Below are positions 52,945-62,155 of a stretch of DNA of 64,000 nt, one piece after another. The DNA is from Candidatus Thiodiazotropha sp. 'RUGA' (lineage in GTDB: Bacteria > Pseudomonadota > Gammaproteobacteria > Chromatiales > Chromatiaceae): the NCBI GenBank assembly GCA_016842065.1, contig JAEPDS010000009.1:70856-134855 (forward strand), written 5' to 3'. A model generated the notes under the pieces. That model was given only the letters and a program-made list of their open reading frames with translations. It had not been told where the DNA came from and searched no databases. The stretch's first letter is position 1, and every line of letters begins with the position of its first letter. The position numbers were made by a program, and so were the translations under genes.

Positions 52945-53856
52945 GTGTCACAGAAACTCAAATCCCTATTGAAGTTGATCTGGTGGCTTCTGGTACTCAC
53001 CTTTGTCAGCCTGTTCCTGCATAAGAATCTCAACGCCACTCTGGAGATCGTGAGTAAATTACCGCTGATGGTTATCACGATTGCGTTCCTGGCCATTGTT
53101 GTTGCTAAAGTGCTGCTGGTCCTGGTAATGCACCTGGCGCTCTGCCGATATCAGATCGATCTCGGCTATCGGCGCTGTTTCACCATCTATAACATCACCC
53201 AGCTGGGGAAATATATTCCCGGTTCCATTTGGCAGTATGTTGGCAGAATCACACTCTACAAAGAGGCGCAGATCAGCAACGCCAAAATCAGAGACACCTT
53301 GCTGCTGGAAACTTTCTGGGTCGTATTCAGTGCGCTGCTGATCGGTCTATGCCTGATACTGCTTACCCAGCACAGCCTGATCATAGAGATCATCGGACAA
53401 CTGCCGGGGTATCTGACCCACCCGCTCACCCTCGGGCTGTTTGCCGCTCTGATCATCGCACTGGCTGTCTCGCTTCGCAAAACACTGCAGCGCTATGCAA
53501 GACAGTTTATGTTCAGCCCCATCGCTGCTCTGGTGGTCAGCAGCCTCTGGATATGTCTCGGCTTCTCCTTCTGGATTACCCTGTTACCCTATGCCTCACA
53601 GGATATCTCTTTCATCTATATCGTCGGCCTCTATGCCTTGAGTTATGCACTCGGTTTCGCAGTACCCTTTGCACCGGCCGGCATCGGTGTCAGAGAAGCA
53701 CTTCTGGTGATGGGACTTCTCCCCTATCTCGATGCCAATACGGCGATTGTTCTGGCAACCATCAATCGCCTCTTCTATATCATTTCGGAAATCCTGCTGG
53801 TGTTGATATCCAATCAGCTGACGCTCCGTGAAACTAAGGAAAGTTTGTCTCCATGA
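52945..53856 (+). CDS. Flippase-like membrane protein (LPG synthase TM / UPF0104 family)
   Basis: About 303 residues from the GTG at 52945. A longer frame reaches back into the previous gene and is rejected. Seven or eight membrane helices are seen. Family signs: IYNITQLGKYIPGSIWQYVGR near residue 80 and ALGFAVPFAPAGIGVREALLVMGLL near 240, matching the lysylphosphatidylglycerol synthase transmembrane region (AglD-like, UPF0104). These act as flippases or glycolipid-associated proteins. It shares ATGA with the next gene. Its place in the cluster suggests handling of a lipid-linked sugar. Confidence 0.8.
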   Translation: MSQKLKSLLKLIWWLLVLTFVSLFLHKNLNATLEIVSKLPLMVITIAFLAIVVAKVLLVLVMHLALCRYQIDLGYRRCFTIYNITQLGKYIPGSIWQYVGRITLYKEAQISNAKIRDTLLLETFWVVFSALLIGLCLILLTQHSLIIEIIGQLPGYLTHPLTLGLFAALIIALAVSLRKTLQRYARQFMFSPIAALVVSSLWICLGFSFWITLLPYASQDISFIYIVGLYALSYALGFAVPFAPAGIGVREALLVMGLLPYLDANTAIVLATINRLFYIISEILLVLISNQLTLRETKESLSP

Positions 53857-56306
53857 GTAGCATTGCCAAAAAACTGGCCCCCTATATTCTTTTAATCATC
53901 AGCTCAATCGCGATTCTGGGCGCGAATCCATTTGCCGGTGAGACCGTTGCTCCCACAGACATCTTGGTAAACCAACCAGGCTGGCAAAATCTCGATTTCG
54001 ATATCGAAGTAAGGCATGCATCCCGCAGTGACTGGCTGGACGCCAGAATGCCTCGTTGGATCGATGCAAAGACGGCATTCAGGAATGGTGAAATACCCAT
54101 CTGGAACCCAGATCCAATCAATGGCATACCCGGTCTTCAGTGGTTGCCAGCGGCAATAATAACCCCGGCTTTCGCACTATTCGCGAGCATTGGTGATAAC
54201 GCGACAGGTTATTATTTTGCACTCCTGATCAACTTGATCATTGCAGCAACTGGCGCCTATCTTCTGCTCTTCTCCATGACCAGGAACCGTTTAGCTGCCA
54301 GCTTGGGTGCTATGGTCTATGCCTATTCCGGCTTCCATGCTGCCTGGCTCTTCTGGGCACATATCACCACCAGCATTTGGATTCCCTGGTTGCTGTGGCT
54401 CGGTTATCAATATTTAACGACACAACGACGCGTCTATCTCCCCTGGCTTTCGATTGTCACCGCACTGATGATATTTGGCGGTTTCCCCAGTGTCGCCGTT
54501 TATGGTTTTTTGGCACTCGCCCTACTCTCTCTATTTTATGCGCCATGGAACAGCGGTTTTAAGCAGGTCACTCTCAATTCCATACATCTGGGATTTGCAC
54601 TGCTACTCGGCTTCCTGATCACCGCATTTGCAGTCCATTCGCTTTATGAGATGTTGCAGTTTACCCAGTTATTTGAGACGCGGAAGGGTGGCACACCTCT
54701 CAGGCAACATCATATATACAACTACCTGAAGCCGTTACTCGCCGACTACTACAATGTGGAAAGGACTGTCTACCTGGGCGTCATACCCTTGGTTGCACTT
54801 GTCCTGACCGTCCCATTGTTGTTGATGCGGAAGTTTACACTGCACCTTGGCTTTTCACTTCTGATGCTGACGATTTCAGTATCAATCGCATTTCAATTTC
54901 TACCCAAGGAAGTGATCACGACCATTCCGACTTTCAGCAACAACAACTGGGGCAGAATGACGGTTTTGGCTGCCCTGGCCTTCGCCTTGTTGACGGCAGA
55001 GTTGATCGCCATTCTGGGCCGCGCGGAACTCAGCAGAAGATACTCGATGCTGTTTTCAACTCTGGTTCTCGTTTTGATTGTGGTGCAGTTCGTCGACATG
55101 CACTGGCTGTTCCGTAAATTCAACGGCCCAGTACCGGCAACGACATTTTTCCCGAAAACCCCAACCATCAGCTACATGCAAAATCATCTGAAACCGATGC
55201 AGAGCACCATAGCCGATCGCTCATACATGGTTTCGGGGGTTTTCAGTAATTATCACATCCCGGAATGGTTTGCTCACGGCTTTAAATCGCAAATTGAGCG
55301 CGCCCTCATGGAAAGCAAGTTAGCACCCAATGCACATCGAAGTCGCACCGCAGCTGCGGTCTATTGTGCTGATGTATACATCGACTCGAACATTCTCAAT
55401 CTATTGGCGATCAAGTATCTGGCTTGTCATAGTCATATATCGAGTAGTGGCGTGGAAAAGACCGTGCTCTCCACGTCGGGGCCGAAACCCAATGCGTCAG
55501 GACTGATCACGCCGGATCATCCTTTGATTCAACACTTCATTCTGCCGCAACCGATGCAGTTCGATATCATCTCGCTAAAGCTTGCCACTCATGGAAGGAT
55601 TCAATCCCACGCCGACGCCGCGCTGCGTCTCTATCACAATGATGTTTTAGTCGGTGAATCGATTGTCGCCGCATCAGAAATCCACGATAACACGTGGATC
55701 GACTTCCATTTCAACCAACTGATCAACCTGGGCATAAACAACAACAGATTGGAACTGCATACACTACCGACAGAGCAAACCGGCAAACTAAGTGCATGGC
55801 TCTATCCAATGAAAGCCGACAACGTCTATGTACAACATGGCGGCACCAACCATGACGCAGTGTTTGTAGCAAAATTCCATCGAACAGTCAGTCTGCCTGA
55901 TTCGATACGCTACCACCACATCGAAGACAACATGGTACTGCTGGAAAATACCAACATAACCGGGAGTGGCTACACCTTACCGGATCTAGATGAAAACCTG
56001 ATGCCAGACTTCACACAGGTTGAACTGCTGAAAAGCAGCCCGACAAGCCACGAACTGAAATACACCGGTGAGCACCCGGCGTGGATGGTTCTGCCTATTC
56101 GTTACTATCCCGGTTGGCAAGCTTATCTCGATAACGAACAAGTGGCGATAAATCCTTTCCTGGGTATGCTTCCAGCCATTCAGGTCAATCAGGGTAGTAC
56201 AGTAATCTATCGTTATGAGCCCAAAACACTCTATCTACTGGCGCTTCTCAGCCTGACTGCACTGATGATCACCCTCTATTTGGCATACCGTTTTCGTAAT
56301 CGCTGA
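53853..56306 (+). CDS. YfhO-like large membrane protein
   Basis: An 817-residue protein with about twelve membrane helices in the first 460 residues and two or more beta-rich periplasmic domains after that, with a final helix near the C-terminus (LLALLSLTALMITLYLAYRF). The start PWNPDPINGIPGLQ-like stretch (EIPIWNPDPINGIPGLQWLPAAIITP) and AAWLFWAHITTSIWIPWLLW are typical of the YfhO family, thought to be GT-C-type glycosyltransferases acting on lipid-linked sugars. The final domain (HELKYTGEHPAWMVLPIRYYPGWQAYLDNEQV) is also characteristic. The base composition looks richer in A and T than the three genes before it, which may signal separate acquisition. It ends the cluster. Confidence 0.82.
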   Translation: MSSIAKKLAPYILLIISSIAILGANPFAGETVAPTDILVNQPGWQNLDFDIEVRHASRSDWLDARMPRWIDAKTAFRNGEIPIWNPDPINGIPGLQWLPAAIITPAFALFASIGDNATGYYFALLINLIIAATGAYLLLFSMTRNRLAASLGAMVYAYSGFHAAWLFWAHITTSIWIPWLLWLGYQYLTTQRRVYLPWLSIVTALMIFGGFPSVAVYGFLALALLSLFYAPWNSGFKQVTLNSIHLGFALLLGFLITAFAVHSLYEMLQFTQLFETRKGGTPLRQHHIYNYLKPLLADYYNVERTVYLGVIPLVALVLTVPLLLMRKFTLHLGFSLLMLTISVSIAFQFLPKEVITTIPTFSNNNWGRMTVLAALAFALLTAELIAILGRAELSRRYSMLFSTLVLVLIVVQFVDMHWLFRKFNGPVPATTFFPKTPTISYMQNHLKPMQSTIADRSYMVSGVFSNYHIPEWFAHGFKSQIERALMESKLAPNAHRSRTAAAVYCADVYIDSNILNLLAIKYLACHSHISSSGVEKTVLSTSGPKPNASGLITPDHPLIQHFILPQPMQFDIISLKLATHGRIQSHADAALRLYHNDVLVGESIVAASEIHDNTWIDFHFNQLINLGINNNRLELHTLPTEQTGKLSAWLYPMKADNVYVQHGGTNHDAVFVAKFHRTVSLPDSIRYHHIEDNMVLLENTNITGSGYTLPDLDENLMPDFTQVELLKSSPTSHELKYTGEHPAWMVLPIRYYPGWQAYLDNEQVAINPFLGMLPAIQVNQGSTVIYRYEPKTLYLLALLSLTALMITLYLAYRFRNR

Positions 56307-56310
56307 TCTC

Positions 56311-56327
56311 CGGCTGATGATCAGCCG
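56311..56327. promoter_or_regulatory. Palindrome CGGCTGATGATCAGCCG after the YfhO gene
   Basis: Eight-base arms around a single central base, starting five bases after the stop. In RNA it would form a short hairpin. No U-run follows, so a full terminator is unlikely; it may instead be a binding site. Confidence 0.35.
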
Positions 56328-56371
56328 AATCGACGGCTTAGCAAAAAACAGAACAACTTTATACGGTTGTT

Positions 56372-56380
56372 TGTTATAGT
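56372..56380 (+). promoter_or_regulatory. Candidate extended -10 promoter of lptM-dapF
   Basis: TGT followed by TATAGT fits an extended -10 element about 75 bases before lptM. AACAAC at 56352-56357 occupies the -35 place but is a poor match; AACAAC and GTTGTT also form a small inverted repeat there. Confidence 0.4.
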
Positions 56381-56452
56381 GCGGATTGTTCGGATCCCTG
56401 GGCCGGTTACCGGGCGCGACTGCAATTGAATGATTTTTCATCTCATCAACAA

Positions 56453-56590
56453 ATGAAATTAGGACAAATCCAGCCAATCCTGATGGCACTGCTTATCATC
56501 CTGACCCTATCCGCTTGCGGTCAGAAAGGCCCGCTGCACCACCCGATCGACAAATCATCTCAATCTTCTGCCGAGAACGGGTCATCATGA
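56453..56590 (+). CDS. lptM: LptM (YifL-like) small lipoprotein
   Basis: A 45-residue lipoprotein, below the usual gene-finder size. Signal segment ILMALLIILTLSAC with a lipobox ending LSAC and Cys22 as the lipidation point, then the highly conserved GQKGPL typical of the family. In E. coli the same protein is encoded just before dapF and stabilises the LptDE lipopolysaccharide machine in the outer membrane. Here the stop overlaps the dapF ATG (ATGA), so the pair is coupled. The gene order supports the name strongly. Confidence 0.9.
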   Translation: MKLGQIQPILMALLIILTLSACGQKGPLHHPIDKSSQSSAENGSS

Positions 56591-57417
56591 TACTCAACTT
56601 CACAAAAATGCATGGCCTCGGAAACGATTTTGTGGTCATCGATGCGGTAAACCAGCAGTTCACGTTAAGCGAGGATATCTGCCGCCATTTTGCCGACAGA
56701 CGCTTTGGCATAGGTTGCGATCAGATTCTGTTGGTTGAACCGGCAAAGCTGCCCGAGACCGATTTTCATTTTCGCATCTTCAATGCCGACGGCAGCGAGG
56801 CCGGCGCCTGTGGCAATGGCGCCAGATGTTTTGCCCAGTTCATCAGGAACAAAGGGCTAAGCGATTTGGAATCTGTGCGGGTCGGCACCAGCACAGCTGT
56901 CATCATTCTGCGTTATCTGGAGGACGACCAGATCGAAGTCGATATGGGCGAACCCAGTTTCGACCCGGCGACGATTCCGTTTGTCGCTGACCAGCAGGCG
57001 GATCAATATCCATTGCAGATCAATGGCGAACAATACACCATCTGTGCCGTGTCGATGGGTAATCCCCACGCCGTATTGATGGTTGGTGACACCGATCTTG
57101 CCCCTGTGGAACGGCTCGGTCCGTTGATCGAAAGGCACGAACGATTTCCTCAACGCACCAATGTGGGTTTTCTTCAGGTCGTCAGTCCCAGCGAAGTAAA
57201 ACTGCGGGTTTTCGAACGGGGCAGCGGTGAAACCCTGGCCTGTGGCAGTGGCGCCTGTGCGGCGGTTGCCGCCGGTCGTCTGATCGGACTGCTGGAGGAG
57301 GAGGTGGTTGTGCACCTACGCGGAGGCGATCTTGTGATAAAGTGGAGCCAACAAGGCAGCACCATACTCATGAGAGGTCCAGCGGAAACCGTGTATGAAG
57401 GAGCCATCGAAATATGA
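56587..57417 (+). CDS. dapF: Diaminopimelate epimerase
   Basis: A 276-residue enzyme that converts LL- to meso-diaminopimelate for lysine and peptidoglycan. The two catalytic cysteines stand in GACGNGARC (Cys75) and LACGSGACA (about residue 220). Other family stretches are MHGLGNDFVVIDA at the start and GNPHAVLMV near residue 158. A longer frame beginning at 56515 overlaps lptM, so the ATG at 56587 is right. It overlaps the DUF484 gene by four bases. Confidence 0.96.
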   Translation: MILNFTKMHGLGNDFVVIDAVNQQFTLSEDICRHFADRRFGIGCDQILLVEPAKLPETDFHFRIFNADGSEAGACGNGARCFAQFIRNKGLSDLESVRVGTSTAVIILRYLEDDQIEVDMGEPSFDPATIPFVADQQADQYPLQINGEQYTICAVSMGNPHAVLMVGDTDLAPVERLGPLIERHERFPQRTNVGFLQVVSPSEVKLRVFERGSGETLACGSGACAAVAAGRLIGLLEEEVVVHLRGGDLVIKWSQQGSTILMRGPAETVYEGAIEI

Positions 57418-58109
57418 GCCATAAAGCCCCTAACGATCCCATCAAGGCTGATGGCACCGATCAGCAGATTGCTGACTATCTGCGTGACAATCCAGGTTTT
57501 CTGCTGCACCACCCTGAACTGCTGGCTGAACTTGAGATTCCTCATGCCAGCGGCGATGCGGTCTCGCTGATCGAGCGTCAGGTGGAGGCGCTGCGCAAGC
57601 AGCTGAAAGAGACCCAGCAGCAACTGGCCAGTCTGGTTGAGGTTGCCAGAAGCAACGATCAACTGCAGGCGCGGATGCATCGATTGACCCTGGAACTGAT
57701 CGACGCCGCCACCTTTGAAGAGGTGCTGAACGCACTGGAGGACGAGCTGCATGATGACTTCAAGGCTGACGCCGTGGAGTTGAGACTCTTCTCCTCAAGC
57801 CAGCTCGACGACCATCTACAGGACTCCCTGAATGGCCAGGTCGCCACCTTTGAGCAGTTTTTCAATCAAAATCAGCCGATCTGCGGCAAGATGGATCAAC
57901 AACAGCTGGACTACATCTTCGGCACCGAAGGCGATCGCATTGCATCAACCGCGCTGATCCCGCTGAAAAGCGAAGGGGTACTCGGACTGCTGGCCATCGG
58001 CAGCTGTGATCCTGAACGCTTTGCTCCGGACCATGGTACCGAATTCCTGACCCGCCTGGGTCAGATCATCAGCAGGACGCTTCAGGCAGTCTCCCTGCCC
58101 GGAATCTGA
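57414..58109 (+). CDS. DUF484 family protein (GAF-like)
   Basis: A 231-residue cytoplasmic protein. A head of about 70 residues (QIADYLRDNPGFLLHHPELLAELEIPHASGDAVSLIERQVEALRKQLKE) includes a coiled coil. A GAF-like domain follows (residues about 85-225), with TALIPLKSEGVLGLLAIGSCDPERFAPDHGTEFLTRLGQIISRTL. DUF484 proteins are found between dapF and xerC across gammaproteobacteria, exactly as here, but have no settled function. Confidence 0.9.
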   Translation: MSHKAPNDPIKADGTDQQIADYLRDNPGFLLHHPELLAELEIPHASGDAVSLIERQVEALRKQLKETQQQLASLVEVARSNDQLQARMHRLTLELIDAATFEEVLNALEDELHDDFKADAVELRLFSSSQLDDHLQDSLNGQVATFEQFFNQNQPICGKMDQQQLDYIFGTEGDRIASTALIPLKSEGVLGLLAIGSCDPERFAPDHGTEFLTRLGQIISRTLQAVSLPGI

Positions 58110-58115
58110 GCCGGC

Positions 58116-59036
58116 ATGGCTGTGCCGAATAGCCACCTGATCAGCGAATGGCTCGGGGCGTTTCTCGACCACCTGACTCATGAGCGGCGTCTCTCTCCCC
58201 GAACCCGTGAAAGCTATGCCCGGGATCTACAGGCCGCCGCCATCTGGCTGGAGCAGCAACAGATCATCAGCTGGGGTCACTTCACTCAGCAGCAAGTACG
58301 CCACTATATCGCCGGCCGACACCGCCAGGGATACTCCCCCAAGAGCCTGCACCGGGAGCTCTCCAGTCTGCGATCCTTGTACAACTACCTGCTCAGGGAG
58401 AACCTGGTTCAAGCCAATCCCGCACTCGGCGTCAGGGCCCCCAAGGTTCGCCGCAAGCTACCCACCACCCTGGATGTGGACCAGCTCAACCAGTTGCTCT
58501 CCATCGATGACGACTCCCCCATCGGGCTCAGGGATCGGGCAATCATGGAGCTGTTCTACTCTTCCGGGATGAGGCTTGCCGAACTGATTGCACTGGATAT
58601 CAACCATCTCGACCTGAACGAACAGATCGTGGAGGTTACCGGCAAGGGGGCGAAAACCCGTCTGCTGCCGGTGGGGCGAAAGGCTGTCGAAGCGATTCGC
58701 GAGTGGCTGCAAGTACGCGGAGAGATGGCCAGGGATGAGGAGACCGCCCTGTTCGTTGGTGTACGGGGCAGACGCATCAGCCGCAGCACCATTCAGAAAC
58801 AGCTGCATGAGTGGTCAGTTCGCCAGGGGGCGCCGAGAAACGTCCATCCCCACTTGCTGCGTCACTCTTTCGCCAGCCACCTGTTGGAATCCTCCGGCGA
58901 TCTGCGCGCTGTACAGGAGCTGCTGGGGCACGCCAACATCAGCACCACCCAGATCTACACACACCTCGATTTTCAGCATCTGAGTGAGGTCTATGACAAG
59001 GCTCACCCCAGGGCCAAAAAAAAGCCCTCTGACTGA
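58116..59036 (+). CDS. xerC: Tyrosine recombinase XerC
   Basis: A 306-residue recombinase that, with XerD, resolves chromosome dimers at dif. The catalytic residues are all visible: Arg153 (GMRLAEL), Lys177 (TGKGAKTR), His246 and Arg249 (HPHLLRHSFASHLL), His272 (LLGHANIS) and nucleophile Tyr281 (TQIYTHLDF). The N-terminal SAM-like DNA-binding domain is at about 5-95. It follows the DUF484 gene by six bases and ends the lptM-dapF-DUF484-xerC block. A repeat lies after its stop. Confidence 0.95.
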   Translation: MAVPNSHLISEWLGAFLDHLTHERRLSPRTRESYARDLQAAAIWLEQQQIISWGHFTQQQVRHYIAGRHRQGYSPKSLHRELSSLRSLYNYLLRENLVQANPALGVRAPKVRRKLPTTLDVDQLNQLLSIDDDSPIGLRDRAIMELFYSSGMRLAELIALDINHLDLNEQIVEVTGKGAKTRLLPVGRKAVEAIREWLQVRGEMARDEETALFVGVRGRRISRSTIQKQLHEWSVRQGAPRNVHPHLLRHSFASHLLESSGDLRAVQELLGHANISTTQIYTHLDFQHLSEVYDKAHPRAKKKPSD

Positions 59037-59090
59037 ATGGTGCTTGTTTGCGACCCCTTTTTTTGGTGAAGCTGGGCCAGGCTAAAAGAT

Positions 59091-59193
59091 GAACCGCTAA
59101 TGCACGCTAATCACCGCGAATTCGCGCAAATGAGACTTTGATGTGAAAGCGATTCGCGACATTTTGCGGTTGCTGGCGTTCATTTGCGGTTTA
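59091..59193. repeat. CCGCAAAT-type inverted repeat, copy D
   Basis: Left part GAACCGCTAATGCACGCTAA then TCACCGCGAATTCGCGCAAA; right part GCGATTCGCGACATTTTGCG then GTTCATTTGCGGTTTA. The copy is more worn than copy C. It lies between the convergent ends of xerC and the RND exporter gene. Confidence 0.75.
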
Positions 59194-59221
59194 TATCTTT
59201 AAAGTAGCCTGCCGTTCGTCC

Positions 59222-62104
59222 TCAGACGGACTCCTTGCCGAAGACAAATCGGGGTCTCAACCAGTAGACCACCAGTGGCAACACCATCAAGGCGATCAAT
59301 ACATCCATGATCAACGCCTCTGAGATATAGAGACTGACCGACCAGAGATTGGCCAGCTCGGTGTTCATCAACGGGATGAAGCTGCCCAGCAGCACCACCA
59401 TGGAGATCACAATCGCAGAACCCGTGGTCTCCAGGGTTTTCTGCAAAGCCTGCTGCCAATCCCTGGCCGATACCTGAATCTCCTCCCGCAGACGGGAGAC
59501 CATGTAGACGCCATAATCCACCCCAAGCCCCATGGCGATGCTCAGTGCCACCTGAACATGAAAGGCAAGATTGGCCGACCACTCCTTGATCGAGGTCATA
59601 TAGGCGCCCAGGCCATACTGGGTCATCAGAGTGATAAAGCAGAGACTGATCAGTATCAGGGCGATGGTCCAGGAGCGAAACATGATCAGGGTCATCAGAA
59701 AGACGGTCAACGAAGTGGCGACCGGCGCATTCAACCACTCTTTGAACGCCACATCCCGGGTCGCTTCAGTGACTCCCAGAAAACCACCGATTGGCGCTTT
59801 GTCGGACAAGGAAAGGTCGGTGACAACCCGCTGCTCCGGCTGCTCTCCGTTAGCCTGCAGCACCACCTCTTCCCCAGGCTTCACTCCGACGCTGATCAGC
59901 GCCATTCCCGGATCGTCCTGGTGCTTCTTCAGATAGCCCTGTATGTCGAGGATGGTCTGATGGGTCAGCTTCGGGTCCATGGTTTTGACAAACCCGACGA
60001 TGATCCCCTCATCCCAGGTTCGGGTGTTGACGAAGGCATCCAGTTCACCGGTCGCCGCACTCACCTGCAGCATGCCGTTATACAACGGAATGATCTCCTG
60101 TGGATCCGGCAGACGACCATCCGGCCCGGCCCGGTAGGCATAGCGGTTCTGCTGCATATGCTGCAGATCGGGGATCGCATAGAGATTCATATGCGCCATC
60201 GGTAACGCGCCGAACGGGGCATTCAGCATCATGTTCAGGGTTTTCAAGAACTGCACATAGGAGGTGGTATAACCGATATGGGGATGGGCGCGCAGCCAAT
60301 CCTCAAACTCCGACAGGGCCTTCACCACTTCTGCATGATTGAAAATTCCCTGGGGCGGATCGATCATCTCATCGTAGCAGCGGTCAGGTCCGATCACCCG
60401 TTCACCACGTAGGTTCCAGGCATCCAGGCCACACTGCGGCAGCGTCCCCGCCTTTGAGCGAATCACGATATTGGCGGTGATCACCCCGGGCATCATCTGC
60501 GACAGGGTCTGCAGATGGGCGATCGCTTCAACCTCGCCACCGTCTTCGGTCAGCTCGCCAAGCAGATAGTGATCCTTGTAGGCCGCCCTGGGGTAGTGAA
60601 TACCCTTCTCAACCCCCGGCATGATATCGAACTCATCCTGAATCCGGGCCACTTCCGGATCGCTCCGCCCCGCCTCACCGGACAGCAAGGCAGAGAAGCC
60701 CCGATCCAGTTCCGCCATGGAGGCGGAGGCGAGCCAGATGCCGATCACTGCCACCAGCGGCAGCCACTTCATCGGCCCGGTGAGAATACCGGTCACCCCC
60801 CTGGCCAGGCGCAACTCCCAGCCCCGCTCATGTTTTCGGTCTCGTACCTTGGGGGGAAAACTCACCATCATCAGTGGAATCAGAGTGGTGGTGGTAAGGA
60901 TCAGGGTCGACATGCCGAAGATGCCGAAGTAGGCGTATGCCTTGTAGAACGAGATATCGATGAAAGAGATGGCAAAGAAGCCGTGCAGATCGGTACCGAT
61001 GGAGAGCGCTGCCGGAACCACCGTATGGCGGATCGAGGTGAATGCAGCCTGCTCCGGGTCCTGGGTGGCATGCAACTCCTGCATGAAGCGCCGGGTGATC
61101 TGCATCGAGTGGCCGATGCCGATCGCCAGCAGCAACATCGGCGTCAACGCCATCATGGTGGTGAGCTTGAACTGGGTATAACCCATCAGGCCAAGAGTCA
61201 GGATGATGGTCATCCCCACCCCCACCAGTGGCAGCACGGCACAGCTCCAGTGGCGGAACTCATACCACAGCACCAACAGAATGATCAGCAGAGAGATGCC
61301 GAAAAGCCAGGCCTTGTCCCACAACTCCTCGACCATCGAGGCCAGAAAATAGGGCTCTCCCGAGATGTAGAACTCCACCCGCTCCCCATATCGGGTCTCG
61401 TATTCCTCCATCAGCTGGCGAACCTCGGCGATCCAATCGAGATGGTGCTGTTTCAGCTGATTGCTGAAATCACCGATGATGAAGGTGCCCGTTGCCCGAC
61501 AGCGCTCATGTACGCGGCTGATCGAGGCATTTGAGATCAAGCCGTCCTCACCGAGGATGTCACACTTGCGGCCCTGACCATCCTGGTAGTAGACCAGCAA
61601 CGGCTCGAGCACAATATGTTTCTCCAGACCGGCACGCAGATAGTTGATCTGATGCTGTTGCAGTCGCGGATCGTCCGACAGGCCAGCCGCCGGCAGCAGC
61701 CGGCTGAAATCGAGACTGCCATTGGGGGTGATGCCCAGGTTGCGCAGTTTGGATGAGGGCAGGCCGACAAAGTTGGCAACATTGGCAAACGGCAGTTCGC
61801 TGACATCCCGATAGAAGGCCTCAACCATATTGATGAACCAGGGCTGGTAGATATCCCCCTGTTTCAGTTTCATACCCCAGACCATCAGATTGCCCATGCC
61901 ATAGGTCTGGTCGCTGTAGAGATTGGTCGCGATATAGGGATTGGAGAGGGGCAGCAGCGAATCCGGGTCGTTGCGTAGATTGACCTGGTTGACATAAAAC
62001 AGGGCTGTCAGGGTTGCCGCAAACAGCAGCAGAATGGTCAAACGACGATGTCTGAGCACAAACCGGGCGTAGTCTGCAGCATAGTCCCGCTGCCTGGCAC
62101 TCAT
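59222..62104 (-). CDS. MMPL/RND-superfamily exporter
   Basis: A 960-residue transporter with twelve likely membrane helices and two large periplasmic loops, one after the first helix and one after the seventh. The helix blocks TMMALTPMLLLAIGIGHSMQITRRFMQEL and ALSIAMGLGVDYGVYMVSRLREEI carry the GxGxxH/D-type residues of proton-driven RND proteins. It is the size of MMPL-type lipid exporters rather than drug pumps and has no adaptor gene next to it. Downstream on the same strand order, its neighbour is a LolA-like protein, a pairing often seen for lipid or lipoprotein traffic. The cargo is not known. Confidence 0.82.
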   Translation of the reverse strand: MSARQRDYAADYARFVLRHRRLTILLLFAATLTALFYVNQVNLRNDPDSLLPLSNPYIATNLYSDQTYGMGNLMVWGMKLKQGDIYQPWFINMVEAFYRDVSELPFANVANFVGLPSSKLRNLGITPNGSLDFSRLLPAAGLSDDPRLQQHQINYLRAGLEKHIVLEPLLVYYQDGQGRKCDILGEDGLISNASISRVHERCRATGTFIIGDFSNQLKQHHLDWIAEVRQLMEEYETRYGERVEFYISGEPYFLASMVEELWDKAWLFGISLLIILLVLWYEFRHWSCAVLPLVGVGMTIILTLGLMGYTQFKLTTMMALTPMLLLAIGIGHSMQITRRFMQELHATQDPEQAAFTSIRHTVVPAALSIGTDLHGFFAISFIDISFYKAYAYFGIFGMSTLILTTTTLIPLMMVSFPPKVRDRKHERGWELRLARGVTGILTGPMKWLPLVAVIGIWLASASMAELDRGFSALLSGEAGRSDPEVARIQDEFDIMPGVEKGIHYPRAAYKDHYLLGELTEDGGEVEAIAHLQTLSQMMPGVITANIVIRSKAGTLPQCGLDAWNLRGERVIGPDRCYDEMIDPPQGIFNHAEVVKALSEFEDWLRAHPHIGYTTSYVQFLKTLNMMLNAPFGALPMAHMNLYAIPDLQHMQQNRYAYRAGPDGRLPDPQEIIPLYNGMLQVSAATGELDAFVNTRTWDEGIIVGFVKTMDPKLTHQTILDIQGYLKKHQDDPGMALISVGVKPGEEVVLQANGEQPEQRVVTDLSLSDKAPIGGFLGVTEATRDVAFKEWLNAPVATSLTVFLMTLIMFRSWTIALILISLCFITLMTQYGLGAYMTSIKEWSANLAFHVQVALSIAMGLGVDYGVYMVSRLREEIQVSARDWQQALQKTLETTGSAIVISMVVLLGSFIPLMNTELANLWSVSLYISEALIMDVLIALMVLPLVVYWLRPRFVFGKESV

Positions 62105-62155
62105 CGGCGAACAGCCTCTCGCTTCGCAGCGTCCAGGCAGCCGCTCGATCGATGA

